Assembly (NCBI GenBank): GCA_913019905.1
Contig: CAJVZD010000034.1
Span: 1 to 48,176, forward strand
Source: an uncultured Cellvibrionales bacterium
GTDB taxonomy: Bacteria > Pseudomonadota > Gammaproteobacteria > Pseudomonadales > Dasaniaceae
Direction of reading: 5' to 3'
Length of the DNA stretch: 48,176 nt
The number at the start of each line of letters is the position of its first letter. The first letter of the stretch is position 1. This document shows positions 1-9,592 of the stretch, in pieces. The position numbers were made by a program, and so were the translations under genes. The notes under the pieces are model-generated. The model was not told the DNA's origin, did not search any database, and saw only the letters and a program-made list of their open reading frames with translations.

Positions 1-141
1 TTTTGTGCTAATCCAGTTTTTAGACTAAAGAATGGTCCACTCTACAGAGCTAGAAGTCCAGAAAATATTGCTCAAGAAGCCGAAGAATTATATCAAATGG
101 GATATCGAGAAATTTATATCCATTCAGATTTCTTCACTCTT
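1..141 (+). CDS. radical SAM protein, internal fragment at window edge
   Basis: Frame 1 is open from the first base. It reads FCANPV, then YRARSPENIAQEAEELYQ, then GYREIYIHSD. CANP followed by YR-RSPENI and an acidic REI-(F/I)-D strand is the usual sequence just after the CxxxCxxC iron-sulfur motif of B12-binding-type radical SAM enzymes, so the fragment starts at about the last cluster cysteine. Family-like sequence stops near base 141, although the frame stays open to 492 as antisense of ftsZ. The piece is visibly more AT-rich than the genes that follow and faces ftsZ head-on. It is probably not native to this locus. The family call is by motif only and the substrate is unknown. Confidence 0.5.
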
Positions 142-230
142 CTGATTTATCACTGGTTAATCCAAGCTTATTTTTCATCAATTTTTAATACTGCCAAAAA
201 CGCCGTTTGTGGGATTTCAACATTACCCAC
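142..230. other. unassigned junction segment between radical SAM fragment and ftsZ
   Basis: This stretch matches neither the radical SAM fragment on its left nor FtsZ on its right. On the - strand it continues the ftsZ frame with residues that do not resemble FtsZ, ending in LKIDEK and a TAA stop at 168-170. No other frame restores FtsZ sequence, so a simple frameshift does not explain it. It marks a breakpoint zone, either an assembly chimera or a genuine rearrangement. Confidence 0.5.
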
Positions 231-668
231 TTGTTTCATGCGTTTTTTACCTTCAAATGAAAAAGGCCGGGTAACAACAGCAACTGTCAGAATACCCAAA
301 TCTCTTGCAATCTCAGCAACAACCGGTGCCGCGCCTGTTCCCGTTCCGCCACCCATCCCAGCGGTAATAAACACCATGTCGGTGCCATGCAACGCCTCGG
401 CAATTCGTTCACGATCGTCCAACGCAGCCTGGCGACCAACGTCTGGATTAGCACCCGCGCCTAGACCTTTCGTGATAGCGCCCCCGAGCTGAAGAACAGT
501 CGACGTATCGATATTCATCAAGGCCTGAGCATCAGTATTGGCACAAATAAAATCCACGCCAGCTACGTCATTGCTAATCATATGTTTGACGGCGTTTCCG
601 CCGCCGCCGCCAACGCCTACCACTTTAATTACAGCGTTTTGTGGAACCGTATCAACTAATTCGAACAT
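168..668 (-). CDS. ftsZ: cell division GTPase FtsZ, truncated/chimeric 3' end
   Basis: FtsZ is the tubulin-like GTPase that polymerises into the division ring at midcell. Residues 1-145 are clear FtsZ: the N-terminal glycine-rich [12 protein letters not shown], the NTDAQAL strand and the tubulin signature [18 protein letters not shown] that binds GTP phosphates, ending with [12 protein letters not shown]. The family then continues with an AEQG-type helix, but here unrelated residues follow and a stop comes after residue 166. About 220-240 residues, including the T7 loop and the C-terminal FtsA/ZipA-binding peptide, are missing. A GGGAG ribosome site lies 7 bases before the ATG. It is the last gene of the dcw cluster seen here; lpxC, usually next, is not in the window. 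FtsZ is essential, so the truncation probably reflects the junction near 231 and not biology. Confidence 0.9.
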   Translation of the reverse strand: MFELVDTVPQNAVIKVVGVGGGGGNAVKHMISNDVAGVDFICANTDAQALMNIDTSTVLQLGGAITKGLGAGANPDVGRQAALDDRERIAEALHGTDMVFITAGMGGGTGTGAAPVVAEIARDLGILTVAVVTRPFSFEGKKRMKQVGNVEIPQTAFLAVLKIDEK

Positions 669-740
669 AAGTTTTCTCCCTTTTTTTTAATATACCGTTG
701 TCGTGAACGACGCCGATAACCGTGCAATACCAATTAATTA

Positions 741-1976
741 TTAGAAATTACTTTGAAGCCAATTCTTTATTCTTTTATACAAACCGGGCGACTCATTCGA
801 TCGACCACTACGAATTTCTCCGCCGCTGTGCTGCTTTAACCCGTACAGTAAAAGCCCGACACCCGTCGAATAGATCGGGTTCTTTACGATATCCGTCAAT
901 CCACTAATGTTTTGCGGGGTGCCAATACGCACGGGTGTATGAAATATTTCTTCAGCGAGCTCCACCACCCCTTCCATCTTGGAAGTTCCACCTGTGAGTA
1001 CGATACCGGCAGCAATTAAGTCTTCATAGCCACTGCGTCTCAATTCCGCATGAACCAACGTAAAGAGTTCGTCATAGCGAGGCTCTACAACCTCGGCAAG
1101 TGCCTGACGAGACAGGTCACGCGGTGGCCGCTCGCCAACACTGGGGACCTTTATTGTCTCATCAACGCCGGCTAACTGGGTTAACGCGCATGCGTATTTA
1201 ATCTTAATCTCTTCGGCGTTTTGCGTCGGCGTTCTGAGCGCCATGGCGATATCGTTTGTGACCTGATCACCCGCAATCGGTATGACACCCGTGTGACGAA
1301 TTGCACCGTCTGTAAAAATAGCAATATCGGTGGTCCCCCCACCAATATCCACCAAACAGACGCCGAGTTCGCGCTCATCATCAGTTAAAACTGCATAACT
1401 GGAAGCTAATTGCTCGAGTATGATATCTTCGACTTCAAGACCACAGCGACGAATACATTTCTCAATGTTCTGTGCAGCATTTACAGCACACGTGACCAGA
1501 TGCACTTTCGCCTCGAGACGAACGCCAGACATTCCAAGCGGTTCTTTAATTCCTTCCTGGGCATCGATGACATATTCTTGAGGCAATATGTGGAGCACTT
1601 TTTGATCGGCGGGAATCGCAACCGCTTGCGCTGCATCGATGACCCGCTCCAGATCTAAGGAAAATACTTCTCGATCTCGAATTGCAACAATTCCATGAGA
1701 ATTCAAACTGCGGATATGGTTTCCTGCAATGCCTGCATAGACAGAATGTATTTGGCAGCCAGCCATCAATTCAGCCTCCTCAATAGCCCGCTGAATCGAC
1801 TGCACTGTGGATTCAATATTGACAACCACTCCTTTCTTTAGGCCACGTGAGGGGTGTGATCCGATACCCACGATCTCTAGCCTGTCCTCATCGTTTATCG
1901 CACCAACTATCGCCACGACTTTGGAAGTTCCAATATCCAGACCAACAATCATTTTGTTGTCGATTGTACTGCCCAT
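741..1976 (-). CDS. ftsA: cell division protein FtsA
   Basis: FtsA is an actin-like ATPase that tethers FtsZ filaments to the inner face of the cytoplasmic membrane and recruits later division proteins. The 411-residue product has the phosphate-1 loop VGLDIGTSKVVAIVG, the SHDS/1C region around residues 85-165, the phosphate-2 segment VDIGGGTTDIAIF and the adenosine motif GIVLTGGTSKMEG. The C-terminus ends in YKRIKNWLQSNF, the amphipathic membrane-targeting helix of the family. The ATG at 1976 is chosen because it forms a TAATG overlap with the ftsQ stop and has GGGAG 9 bases upstream; a TTG at 1982 is in frame but is only about 3 bases from that site. Length is normal. Confidence 0.97.
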   Translation of the reverse strand: MGSTIDNKMIVGLDIGTSKVVAIVGAINDEDRLEIVGIGSHPSRGLKKGVVVNIESTVQSIQRAIEEAELMAGCQIHSVYAGIAGNHIRSLNSHGIVAIRDREVFSLDLERVIDAAQAVAIPADQKVLHILPQEYVIDAQEGIKEPLGMSGVRLEAKVHLVTCAVNAAQNIEKCIRRCGLEVEDIILEQLASSYAVLTDDERELGVCLVDIGGGTTDIAIFTDGAIRHTGVIPIAGDQVTNDIAMALRTPTQNAEEIKIKYACALTQLAGVDETIKVPSVGERPPRDLSRQALAEVVEPRYDELFTLVHAELRRSGYEDLIAAGIVLTGGTSKMEGVVELAEEIFHTPVRIGTPQNISGLTDIVKNPIYSTGVGLLLYGLKQHSGGEIRSGRSNESPGLYKRIKNWLQSNF

Positions 1977-2866
1977 TAGCAAACGCTCCCAAAGTTACTA
2001 CCTTGTACCAAACCCACATCTTTCATCTGTGTAATCCTGCTCTCTTTACTGTTTTTTTTCTCGAGCATCTGTGCAGCCTCTTTCCAAAGGACCGCCAAAC
2101 CATTGTTGTAGCGCATATCAATTCGAACTATTTGGTGAAATTTTTTGAGCAGCACCAAATCGTATACTGCTGTGAAACGCTGCATTTTTTCCATTACGTC
2201 ATCACGACCTAAAACTACCGCCACTCTATTATTCGAAATACTATTACCAATTACCGCTGACCAGCCGGTTCCTTCGTCCAGAGTCAAATGGAAAATATTC
2301 AATTCTTTTTCTTCCAGGACACTATGCCATTCCCGAAAATGGGCCATTAATTTATCAGCGCTCTCCTCTGGCCCTATCAGTAACGGTAAGTCAACAGCGA
2401 ACTCCTGCCCTGACGACTCATCGGATTGAAACAAATCCCCCCGATGATTCAAAAAACCGGAGCTACCCCAACGAGCAATAGGTATTTGCTCAATAACATC
2501 GATAACAATTTCGTTTGGCCATTGCCTACTTATCGCCACGTCGTAAACCCATGGGCGCAACATCAATTTGCTTCTTATTCCGTCCAAGTCCAAACGTACA
2601 AATCCTTCGGATAAAAATGGTGTAACTTCATCGACTATCGATCTTTTAACGACGTGGTGAAACTCACCGTTTGCAACAACCCTCGTTACTGGTTGTGCCA
2701 GCAGTACTTGAGTTGCCTTAATCACACCAATAACAACAAACGCAATCATTAACGCCCAAAAAACCGGGACGAGCCATCCAAGTGAAATAGCCTCTGAAGC
2801 TTTAGAATGGCGACTACTAGCCCCACTCGAATTGTCATTTTTTTTGAAATACTTCATCTCAAACAC
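1976..2866 (-). CDS. ftsQ: cell division protein FtsQ
   Basis: FtsQ is a single-pass inner membrane protein that links early division proteins to FtsL/FtsB and FtsW/FtsI. About 30 polar residues come first, then one membrane helix (roughly residues 31-53, LGWLVPVFWALMIAFVVIGV), a periplasmic POTRA domain starting near VVANGEFHHVVKRSIV, and the FtsQ beta domain with SRQWPNEIVIDVIEQIPIARW. The start is a GTG at 2866 with AGAG 5 bases upstream; an ATG at 2857 is possible. It begins only 9 bp after the murC stop, so the ddl gene usually found between murC and ftsQ is absent. It overlaps ftsA by one base. Confidence 0.95.
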   Translation of the reverse strand: MFEMKYFKKNDNSSGASSRHSKASEAISLGWLVPVFWALMIAFVVIGVIKATQVLLAQPVTRVVANGEFHHVVKRSIVDEVTPFLSEGFVRLDLDGIRSKLMLRPWVYDVAISRQWPNEIVIDVIEQIPIARWGSSGFLNHRGDLFQSDESSGQEFAVDLPLLIGPEESADKLMAHFREWHSVLEEKELNIFHLTLDEGTGWSAVIGNSISNNRVAVVLGRDDVMEKMQRFTAVYDLVLLKKFHQIVRIDMRYNNGLAVLWKEAAQMLEKKNSKESRITQMKDVGLVQGSNFGSVC

Positions 2867-2875
2867 ATAGCTCTA

Positions 2876-4327
2876 TCAAATTTTACTCGTTGTCAGTAGC
2901 TTCAATTCCGACGCCAGATTTGCAGCAATCGACCCAACGTTACCGGCCCCCTGAGTTAACACAACATCGCCGGGAAGAACCATGGTTGCCAGAACTTCGG
3001 AAACAGAGGCTACATTGTCTACAAAAATCGGCTCCAATTTTCCTCGACTACGAATACTTCCACACAATGCCCTTCCATCTGCACCAGCAATAGGGTCTTC
3101 TCCCGCTGAATAGACCTCCAATAACATCAAACTATCTACAGTGGATAACACTTTCACAAAGTCTTCATACAAATCTTTGGTTCGGCTATAACGGTGGGGC
3201 TGATATATCATGACTAATCGCCGATCAGGCCACGCTTGACGTGCAGCTGAAATTGTTGCTTGGACCTCTGTAGGGTGGTGCCCGTAATCGTCTACTAATG
3301 CAATACTACTTCCACTCTCACCCGCAATTTCGAATTCACCATACAACTGAAATCTGCGACCGACCCCTTGGAAATTTCGGAGCCCGGTCTGAATATCTTT
3401 ATCATCAACCCCTTCATCAGTAGCAACAGCCACCGCGGCAGTAGCGTTCAGGACATTATGGTCTCCCGGAGTATTAATGGTAATTTCTAAATCACATAAG
3501 CCGTGAGGACGACTGACAACGAAAGTGGTTCCAAATCTCTGCTTCACTACTTGACCAATTGAAAAGTCCGCATCTTCACTTTTGCCATATGTCAAAATAG
3601 AACGCGTTACGAATGGCATGATTTCTCTGACAGCAACATCGTCGATACACAAAATGGCCATTCCATAAAAGGGTAGATTGTGCAAGAACTCAACAAAGGT
3701 ATTTTTTAATTTCCCAAAATCACCTTGATAAGTTGCCATGTGGTCGGCTTCGATATTGGTGATAACTGAAATCATAGGTTGTAGATGTAAAAAAGATGCA
3801 TCACTTTCGTCGGCCTCAGCGATCAAATAGCGACTCTCTCCCAAACGTGCGTTGGTACCAGCGCTATTCAACAAACCACCGATCACAAAAGTAGGATCCA
3901 ACTTTGCCTCTGCAAATATAGAAGCGATAAGGCTAGTAGTCGTAGTCTTTCCATGAGTCCCGGCAACTGCAATTCCGTGCCTGTAACGCATCAGCTCCGC
4001 CAACATCTCCGCTCGCGGGACAACTGGAATGCGAAACTCACGGGCAGTTTGAACCTCGGGATTGTCATCCATCACAGCTGATGAACAGACAACCACATCA
4101 ACGCCCGCAACATTATCTTGCTCATGACCGATAAAGATTTTTGCTCCCATACCACCAAGACGTCGCGTATTTTTTGAAGCCTGAATATCGGAGCCTGATA
4201 TTTGATAGCCTATATTCAGCAAGACTTCCGCGATACCACACATACCGGCACCACCGACTCCAACAAAATGGATGCGCTTAATTCTCCGCATTTCTGGCAC
4301 AACAAAGTGCGAAACCGATTCAGTCAC
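2876..4327 (-). CDS. murC: UDP-N-acetylmuramate--L-alanine ligase MurC
   Basis: MurC adds L-alanine to UDP-MurNAc in the cytoplasm, the first ATP-dependent amino acid ligation of peptidoglycan precursor synthesis. The nucleotide-binding start [18 protein letters not shown], the P-loop [15 protein letters not shown], the EADESDASF segment and the [10 protein letters not shown] motif are all present. The GTG at 4327 is preferred because GGGGAG lies 7 bases upstream and the codon overlaps the stop of the preceding small ORF (4320-4487) by 8 bp. A GTG at 4342 would add five residues but has no ribosome site. The product is 483 residues, the usual length. The gene follows the small ORF where murG would normally stand. 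Confidence 0.96.
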   Translation of the reverse strand: MTESVSHFVVPEMRRIKRIHFVGVGGAGMCGIAEVLLNIGYQISGSDIQASKNTRRLGGMGAKIFIGHEQDNVAGVDVVVCSSAVMDDNPEVQTAREFRIPVVPRAEMLAELMRYRHGIAVAGTHGKTTTTSLIASIFAEAKLDPTFVIGGLLNSAGTNARLGESRYLIAEADESDASFLHLQPMISVITNIEADHMATYQGDFGKLKNTFVEFLHNLPFYGMAILCIDDVAVREIMPFVTRSILTYGKSEDADFSIGQVVKQRFGTTFVVSRPHGLCDLEITINTPGDHNVLNATAAVAVATDEGVDDKDIQTGLRNFQGVGRRFQLYGEFEIAGESGSSIALVDDYGHHPTEVQATISAARQAWPDRRLVMIYQPHRYSRTKDLYEDFVKVLSTVDSLMLLEVYSAGEDPIAGADGRALCGSIRSRGKLEPIFVDNVASVSEVLATMVLPGDVVLTQGAGNVGSIAANLASELKLLTTSKI

Positions 4328-4487
4328 GTGTAAGCTCCCCACCTAGCAAAACAGTGACGGGAAAAACAGATTTGCTGTCCGGCGGGGCTCCGAGCGACCA
4401 ACCGATACACCTTCCTTCCATCAAACTAGATACCTTCCCGTTATTCTGTGGCACAACATATAGAGAACGTTGATCCAAATTCCTCAT
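4320..4487 (-). CDS. unrecognised 55-residue ORF in the murG position
   Basis: This short ORF starts with an ATG in an ATGA overlap with the ftsW stop (4484-4487). It ends at a TGA that overlaps the predicted GTG start of murC by 8 bp. It sits exactly where murG stands in most dcw clusters but is only 55 codons. The MurG N-terminal GGTGGHV loop is absent. It starts [16 protein letters not shown], has one cysteine, contains IGWSLGAPP and [10 protein letters not shown], and has no clear membrane helix. It may be a coupled small protein, a spacer that keeps ribosomes moving from ftsW to murC, or the scar of a murG deletion. WSLG and LLGGE loosely recall MurG segments, but this is too weak to claim homology. 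The unbroken frame and both overlaps support translation. Confidence 0.5.
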   Translation of the reverse strand: MRNLDQRSLYVVPQNNGKVSSLMEGRCIGWSLGAPPDSKSVFPVTVLLGGELTRD

Positions 4488-5713
4488 GAAGCTAACACCT
4501 CTTTCCTGCTTTCTTCGGTGACCTTCCCACGCTTGCGTTCTTTTTTCGGCGGTACCGCCGGCTTTAATTTTTCCTGCTCTAGCAGACTCAACTCATAGCT
4601 AATCCGAAAGATCATTGCAATTAATCCGCAACACACTATGAGACTCGTCCCACCGTAACTGACAAACGGGAGGGTTAAACCTTTCGTTGGCAACAGCCCT
4701 GTATTTACCCCAATATTTATGAAGACCTGGCCGCCAATCATAAGCGCTACACCGTAAGCAACATAAGCGCTAAACGGCTGCTGACGGCGCTCGGCCCGCC
4801 TACCGATTTGCATCACTTTTACCACCAAGAAACAAAATAGGCTCATCATAGTTAGGGCACCGACAACACCAAATTCCTCTGCAAAAATCGCGAATACAAA
4901 GTCTGTATGAGCTTCCGGCAAATAGAATAGCTTCTGAATACTATTACCCAACCCAACCCCTAACCACTCGCCGCGACCAAAGGCAATTAGTGCTTGTGTC
5001 AGTTGATATCCTGTATCAAATTGATCTGCCCAGGGATCAGTAAAAGCTGTTAATCGCTTCATTCTATAGGGTTCGCTGACGACCAAAATAACCATCGCCG
5101 CAATAGAAGCCAGTATGACTAACAAAAATTGCCACAAACGCACACCCGCAAGAAAAATCATGCCGAAAGCGGTACCTACGGTAACGACCGTCGCACCGAA
5201 ATCCGGCTCCAACATTAGCAATAATGTCGCAATAAAAAGAACACCCATCGGTTTTATAAACCCACGCCACTCCTCTCGAACTTCATCTTGCCTTCGAACC
5301 AGATACCCAGCCAGATAGATAATCATGCATCCTTTAAGAAGCTCCGATGACTGGACAGTGATTGGACCAAATACTAGCCATCTTTGACTGCCATTAACTT
5401 CCCGACCGACGCCCGGAATCAACACCAAAATCAGTAAAATGAACCCAACAAGTAACCACAACCAACCACTACGCTGCCAAAAACTCATGGGAATACGGTA
5501 GACAACAAGACCGCCAATCACGCCAACACTTAAATGAAACAAATAACGAAACATGTGGAAAAAGGGATCGCCATACTTTTCGGCGGAAAACTCGATCGAA
5601 GCGGAAGTCATACCGACAAAACCAATAGAAATTAGTGCAACAACAACCATTGCTAACGGGCCGTCAATAGATGCGTCCTCCATCATGAGATTTTTCCCGG
5701 CCAGAGAATTCAT
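4484..5713 (-). CDS. ftsW: septal peptidoglycan glycosyltransferase FtsW
   Basis: FtsW is the SEDS-family polytopic membrane protein that polymerises lipid II at the septum with FtsI. The 409 residues show about ten hydrophobic segments, beginning LAMVVVALISIGFVGMTSA. Family sequences include GREVNGSQRWLVFGPITVQSSEL, LLMLEPDFGATVV, the large periplasmic loop DPWADQFDTGYQLTQALIAFGRGEWLGVGLGNS and LPFVSYGGTSLI near the end. The charged cytoplasmic tail KLKPAVPPKKERKRGK ends the protein. Its ATG overlaps the murD stop by 4 bp, and its stop overlaps the small ORF start by 4 bp, so coupled translation is likely on both sides. Confidence 0.96.
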   Translation of the reverse strand: MNSLAGKNLMMEDASIDGPLAMVVVALISIGFVGMTSASIEFSAEKYGDPFFHMFRYLFHLSVGVIGGLVVYRIPMSFWQRSGWLWLLVGFILLILVLIPGVGREVNGSQRWLVFGPITVQSSELLKGCMIIYLAGYLVRRQDEVREEWRGFIKPMGVLFIATLLLMLEPDFGATVVTVGTAFGMIFLAGVRLWQFLLVILASIAAMVILVVSEPYRMKRLTAFTDPWADQFDTGYQLTQALIAFGRGEWLGVGLGNSIQKLFYLPEAHTDFVFAIFAEEFGVVGALTMMSLFCFLVVKVMQIGRRAERRQQPFSAYVAYGVALMIGGQVFINIGVNTGLLPTKGLTLPFVSYGGTSLIVCCGLIAMIFRISYELSLLEQEKLKPAVPPKKERKRGKVTEESRKEVLAS

Positions 5714-7086
5714 GAACAGGCTCCCCCGTCAAACAATCGCAGGACTGAATCACAAAAAACTTCACCTCTTTGCTGGTAATTTTCAAACATATCAAAGCTG
5801 GCACATGCGGGCGACAATAAAACAACATCATTTTCCTTAGCCCTTCTACTCGCAGAAACCACGGCCTCTTCCATTGATGACGCACGCTCCACTGATACGC
5901 ATTCGGCGCACAGCTCTTCAATTTGTACAGCCGCTTCCCCAACGGCAATGACAGCGCGAACACATGATTTTAAAACGGGTAAAAGTGGCGAGAAATCAGC
6001 GCCTTTTGATTCACCACCTGCGATTAACACAATTTTCCCAAGCCGCCGCGTCAAACCCTTTATCGAAGCAATTGCAGCGCCAACATTAGTTCCTTTCGAA
6101 TCATTGTAGTAATCAACGCCTTCAAATTTCGCGACAAATTTGCAACGATGGTCTAAGCCCGGAAACAGCTTCAACACTGTTAACATTGGAGCAAAATCGA
6201 GCCCCACGGCATGAGCCAAGGACATCGCTGCAAGCGCATTTTCTAAATTGTGTCGGCCGGCGAGTTTCAACTCTGAAGTGGGCATAAGTAAATCTTGCTG
6301 GAATGCTAAAAACTCAACATCAACGCCATCAATTTCATGCTGAACTAACCCAAACTCGTTTAATCCGGGATTGTCCAGACCAAATGAGCCAACTTCCGTC
6401 GATGTACTGTTTGCCGGAATAGACGACGAATCCGCACGATTAAAAACGATCTTTTTGCAACCCTGGAATATCTTGTGCTTAGCATTTTTATACGCTGACA
6501 AATTGTCATAGCGGTCCATATGGTCGGCACTAACATTTAGAACTGTCGCCACTTCCACGCATAGATTTGAAGTCCGCTCCAATTGAAAACTCGACAATTC
6601 GAGCACATAATAATCTGGGCTCTCTCCCTGTAGTAAATCGAGAGCCGCGATACCAATATTGCCGCCTATCGCAACGTCCTTTCCCGCCTCTTTAAGCATT
6701 TCACCCAGTAATGTCGTCACTGTACTTTTGCCATTAGAACCGGTAATCGCGACGATCGGTGCACTAGCTTCTGCTCGAAACAAATCAATATCTCCGAGAA
6801 CACTAACTCCCCCCGACATCACTTGTTTAATTGCAGGGTGATCCAATGGTACGCCAGGACTCACAACGACTCGACTCGCGCCCTGCAACGCTTCGGCGCA
6901 AATATCTCCTAGGTGTACGGGTATATCGGGAAATTCGCTTTCAACTGTCGACAAATAAGGAGGCTCTTTTCTGCTATCGACCAAAGAAAACGGTAAGCCT
7001 TTTTTCTTAAGATAACGGGCACAGGAAATCCCGGTAAGACCGAGACCCACTATAACTGTTCTGTTATCTTTACTAATTAATCTCAC
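5710..7086 (-). CDS. murD: UDP-N-acetylmuramoylalanine--D-glutamate ligase MurD
   Basis: MurD adds D-glutamate to UDP-MurNAc-L-Ala in the cytoplasm using ATP. The N-terminal Rossmann start VIVGLGLTGISCARYL binds the UDP moiety, the P-loop is ITGSNGKSTVTTLLGE, and LNVSADHMDRY, AGRHNLENALAA and YYNDSKGTNVGAA are standard Mur-ligase motifs in order. The C-terminal domain carries LLSPACASFDMFENYQQRGE. At 458 residues the length is typical. It follows mraY after 35 bp, the largest gap in this part of the cluster, and ends in a 4-bp overlap with ftsW. Confidence 0.97.
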   Translation of the reverse strand: MRLISKDNRTVIVGLGLTGISCARYLKKKGLPFSLVDSRKEPPYLSTVESEFPDIPVHLGDICAEALQGASRVVVSPGVPLDHPAIKQVMSGGVSVLGDIDLFRAEASAPIVAITGSNGKSTVTTLLGEMLKEAGKDVAIGGNIGIAALDLLQGESPDYYVLELSSFQLERTSNLCVEVATVLNVSADHMDRYDNLSAYKNAKHKIFQGCKKIVFNRADSSSIPANSTSTEVGSFGLDNPGLNEFGLVQHEIDGVDVEFLAFQQDLLMPTSELKLAGRHNLENALAAMSLAHAVGLDFAPMLTVLKLFPGLDHRCKFVAKFEGVDYYNDSKGTNVGAAIASIKGLTRRLGKIVLIAGGESKGADFSPLLPVLKSCVRAVIAVGEAAVQIEELCAECVSVERASSMEEAVVSASRRAKENDVVLLSPACASFDMFENYQQRGEVFCDSVLRLFDGGACS

Positions 7087-7121
7087 AAGCCTTCCAACAA
7101 GAGATAAACCGCTTCATTTTC

Positions 7122-8204
7122 CTAGCGCAACTTAAGCGTTGCTAAGCCGAACAAAACCAGCATTACGGTAATAATCCAAAACCTAACAATCACTCGCGGC
7201 TCCGGCCAACCCTTCAACTCAAAATGATGATGAATGGGTGCCATTCGGAATATTCGTCTGCCAGTCAATTTGAATGACGCAACCTGCAAAATCACGGAAA
7301 CTGTTTCCATGACAAAGACACCCCCCATGATAAAGAAAACAATTTCATGGCGAGTCATAACCGCAACAGCGCCCAATGCCGCGCCTAACGCTAACGCCCC
7401 AACATCACCCATGAAAACTTGCGCGGGATAAGTATTGAACCAAAGAAATCCCAAGCCCGACCCTACCAATGCACAACAAAATATTAACAACTCACCGGTG
7501 CCAGCAATATACGGGACCAATAGATACCGCGAAAACTCCGCGTTCCCGGTTATATATGCAATAATCCCCAGCGCACCACCGACCATTACACTAGGCATTA
7601 TTGCTAAGCCATCCAAGCCATCCGTAAGATTAACTGCGTTACTAGACCCAACGATTACAAAATACGTTAGAACGATGTAGAACAACCCCAAATCCCAAGC
7701 AAAGTCCTTCAAAAATGGGAAAAATAATTGAGTCTCAACGGGACTAGCAGCTTGGCTATATAGAAATATGGCTGTGCCTAAGCCAGCGATGGATTGCCAT
7801 AAATATTTCCAGCGAGCAGGTAAGCCCGCCGAATTTTTTTCTATTACTTTTCTGTAATCGTCTACCCAACCGACTCCACCGAAGACAATCGTTACAAAAA
7901 GAACAACCCAAACGTATTTGTTGCTCAAGTCTCCCCAAAACAGCGTGCTAATAATAATCGCGACCAGTATTAGAGCACCACCCATCGTCGGTGTACCCGA
8001 TTTACTAAGGTGAGACTCGGGGCCGTCAGTGCGAATGGTCTGTCCTATCTGATGGTAATTAAGGCGCTTAATCATATACGGACCAAAAATCAGACAAATT
8101 GACAATGAAGTCAGAACGCCCAAGATCCCACGAAACGTTAGGTACTTAAATACCTGAAAAGCACTGATGTATTGCGACAGAAAATCAGCTAACCAAAGCA
8201 ACAT
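7122..8204 (-). CDS. mraY: phospho-N-acetylmuramoyl-pentapeptide-transferase MraY
   Basis: MraY transfers phospho-MurNAc-pentapeptide from UDP to undecaprenyl phosphate in the inner membrane, making lipid I. The 360-residue product has about ten membrane helices. It carries the active-site motifs: GTPTMGG, the aspartate pair in [18 protein letters not shown], a third acidic site near [12 protein letters not shown], and the C-terminal [13 protein letters not shown] with its histidine run. The start overlaps the murF stop as TAATG (one base). With murG absent from the cluster, the lipid I made here must be converted to lipid II by an enzyme encoded elsewhere. Confidence 0.97.
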   Translation of the reverse strand: MLLWLADFLSQYISAFQVFKYLTFRGILGVLTSLSICLIFGPYMIKRLNYHQIGQTIRTDGPESHLSKSGTPTMGGALILVAIIISTLFWGDLSNKYVWVVLFVTIVFGGVGWVDDYRKVIEKNSAGLPARWKYLWQSIAGLGTAIFLYSQAASPVETQLFFPFLKDFAWDLGLFYIVLTYFVIVGSSNAVNLTDGLDGLAIMPSVMVGGALGIIAYITGNAEFSRYLLVPYIAGTGELLIFCCALVGSGLGFLWFNTYPAQVFMGDVGALALGAALGAVAVMTRHEIVFFIMGGVFVMETVSVILQVASFKLTGRRIFRMAPIHHHFELKGWPEPRVIVRFWIITVMLVLFGLATLKLR

Positions 8205-9592
8205 TATGCATCTCCAGGATTAAGTCGACTTGGAAGACCGCCATATAACGGCGAATCCACCAACGCTTGAACGACTCGCTCCATGCGAGAACTGCGAGAT
8301 CCCTTTACTAACACAACCTCGGCTGCAGATAAATCTTCCAACTCTTTTACCATCTCATCAATGTCTGAATAGCTTTTGGATGACTCGCCGAATTCACTTG
8401 CCATCAAATCTGAATATTCACCGACCGCCACCAATTGATCAATATTTTTGTCGCGAGCGTATCCAGCCACCTCCCGATGCAATTTTTCCTCGTCGGCACC
8501 TAATTCCGCCATAAACCCCAAAACCAAACAGCGCTTCCCCGAGAAACCTTCCAACACATCAATCGCAGCTTTCACAGAGCCTGGGCTTGCATTGTAAGTA
8601 TCATCGATAACGGTTAAACCTTGGAGAGCGATTGAATTTAGTCGACCACTCACAGGACTGACATTTTCCAAGCCTTTTTTTACCTGCTGTAAATCAGCAC
8701 CCGCCGATACCGCGACGGCAGCAGCGGCAACGGCATTATTCACGTTGTGCGATCCGAGCAGGCCGAGGTTTACCTCGAGAGATTCGCCCTCAGTACACAG
8801 TAGAAATCGCGTAAACCCAGGGCTCTTTACAATAATGTTTTTGGCATAATAGTCGGCCTCTGGACTATCTTTGCTAAAAGTAACCACTTTCGCATTACCC
8901 GCTTGAAGGACCCATTGAGAGAAGAAGTCATCATCTCGATTGACGACAGCAATACCATTAGCCGCTAAGCTTTCAAAAATCTCACCCTTCGTCCGAGCGA
9001 CATTCTGCAGATCTCCAAAGCCTTCGATATGTGCCGCCATTGCATTGGTTACAAGAGCAATGTCTGGCTCTACAAATTGCGCCAGGTATTCAATATCACC
9101 GACTGCGCTAGCCCCGAGTTCGACGACAGCATATTTATGCCTATTTTCAATTTCCAATAATGTTAATGGCACCCCAACTTCATTATTTAGATTTCCTTTA
9201 GTTGCCAGTACAGCTCCACACTCAGACAAAATCGAAGCAATCATTTCTTTAGTTGTTGTCTTACCCGCGCTCCCCGTAATTGCAATCGCGGCTCCTGGAA
9301 ACCGACGGCGGTTTTCGCGAGCGATGATGCCATACGCACGGCGGCTATCGTCCACTTGCAGTTTCGGGATTTTGCTTTCGACTTCGACCGAAACCAAAAC
9401 GGCTGCCGCGCCTTTTCTTACCGCTTCCGCGACATATCGATGGCCTTCATATGTGTCTCCGTTGAGGGCAACGAAAAGATCTCCCGATTGAATTTTTCGG
9501 GAATCTGTCGATACTCTCTGGAAAAGAGCGTCGCCCTGAAGCTCACCACCCATTTCGTTTGCGACTAAAGAAAGAGACATCTCGGCTATCAT
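8204..9592 (-). CDS. murF: UDP-N-acetylmuramoyl-tripeptide--D-alanyl-D-alanine ligase MurF
   Basis: MurF adds the D-Ala-D-Ala dipeptide to the UDP-MurNAc-tripeptide, completing the cytoplasmic precursor. Visible motifs are the N-terminal [16 protein letters not shown], the P-loop [31 protein letters not shown], the [12 protein letters not shown] strand, [14 protein letters not shown] and [16 protein letters not shown], followed by the C-terminal VLGFMAELG. At 462 residues the length is normal. Its ATG overlaps the murE stop by 4 bp. Its dipeptide substrate requires a D-Ala-D-Ala ligase, and the usual ddl gene is not in this cluster. Confidence 0.97.
   Translation of the reverse strand: MIAEMSLSLVANEMGGELQGDALFQRVSTDSRKIQSGDLFVALNGDTYEGHRYVAEAVRKGAAAVLVSVEVESKIPKLQVDDSRRAYGIIARENRRRFPGAAIAITGSAGKTTTKEMIASILSECGAVLATKGNLNNEVGVPLTLLEIENRHKYAVVELGASAVGDIEYLAQFVEPDIALVTNAMAAHIEGFGDLQNVARTKGEIFESLAANGIAVVNRDDDFFSQWVLQAGNAKVVTFSKDSPEADYYAKNIIVKSPGFTRFLLCTEGESLEVNLGLLGSHNVNNAVAAAAVAVSAGADLQQVKKGLENVSPVSGRLNSIALQGLTVIDDTYNASPGSVKAAIDVLEGFSGKRCLVLGFMAELGADEEKLHREVAGYARDKNIDQLVAVGEYSDLMASEFGESSKSYSDIDEMVKELEDLSAAEVVLVKGSRSSRMERVVQALVDSPLYGGLPSRLNPGDA

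Noticed and set aside
4320..4487. Reading the small ORF as a MurG remnant
   Set aside because: WSLG and LLGGE recall MurG only loosely; the diagnostic GGTGGHV motif is absent. Homology is not claimed.
8940..9491. 183-codon frame on + strand within murF
   Set aside because: It is fully antisense to a clearly identified murF, has no family sequence and no ribosome site of note; it is a long shadow frame.
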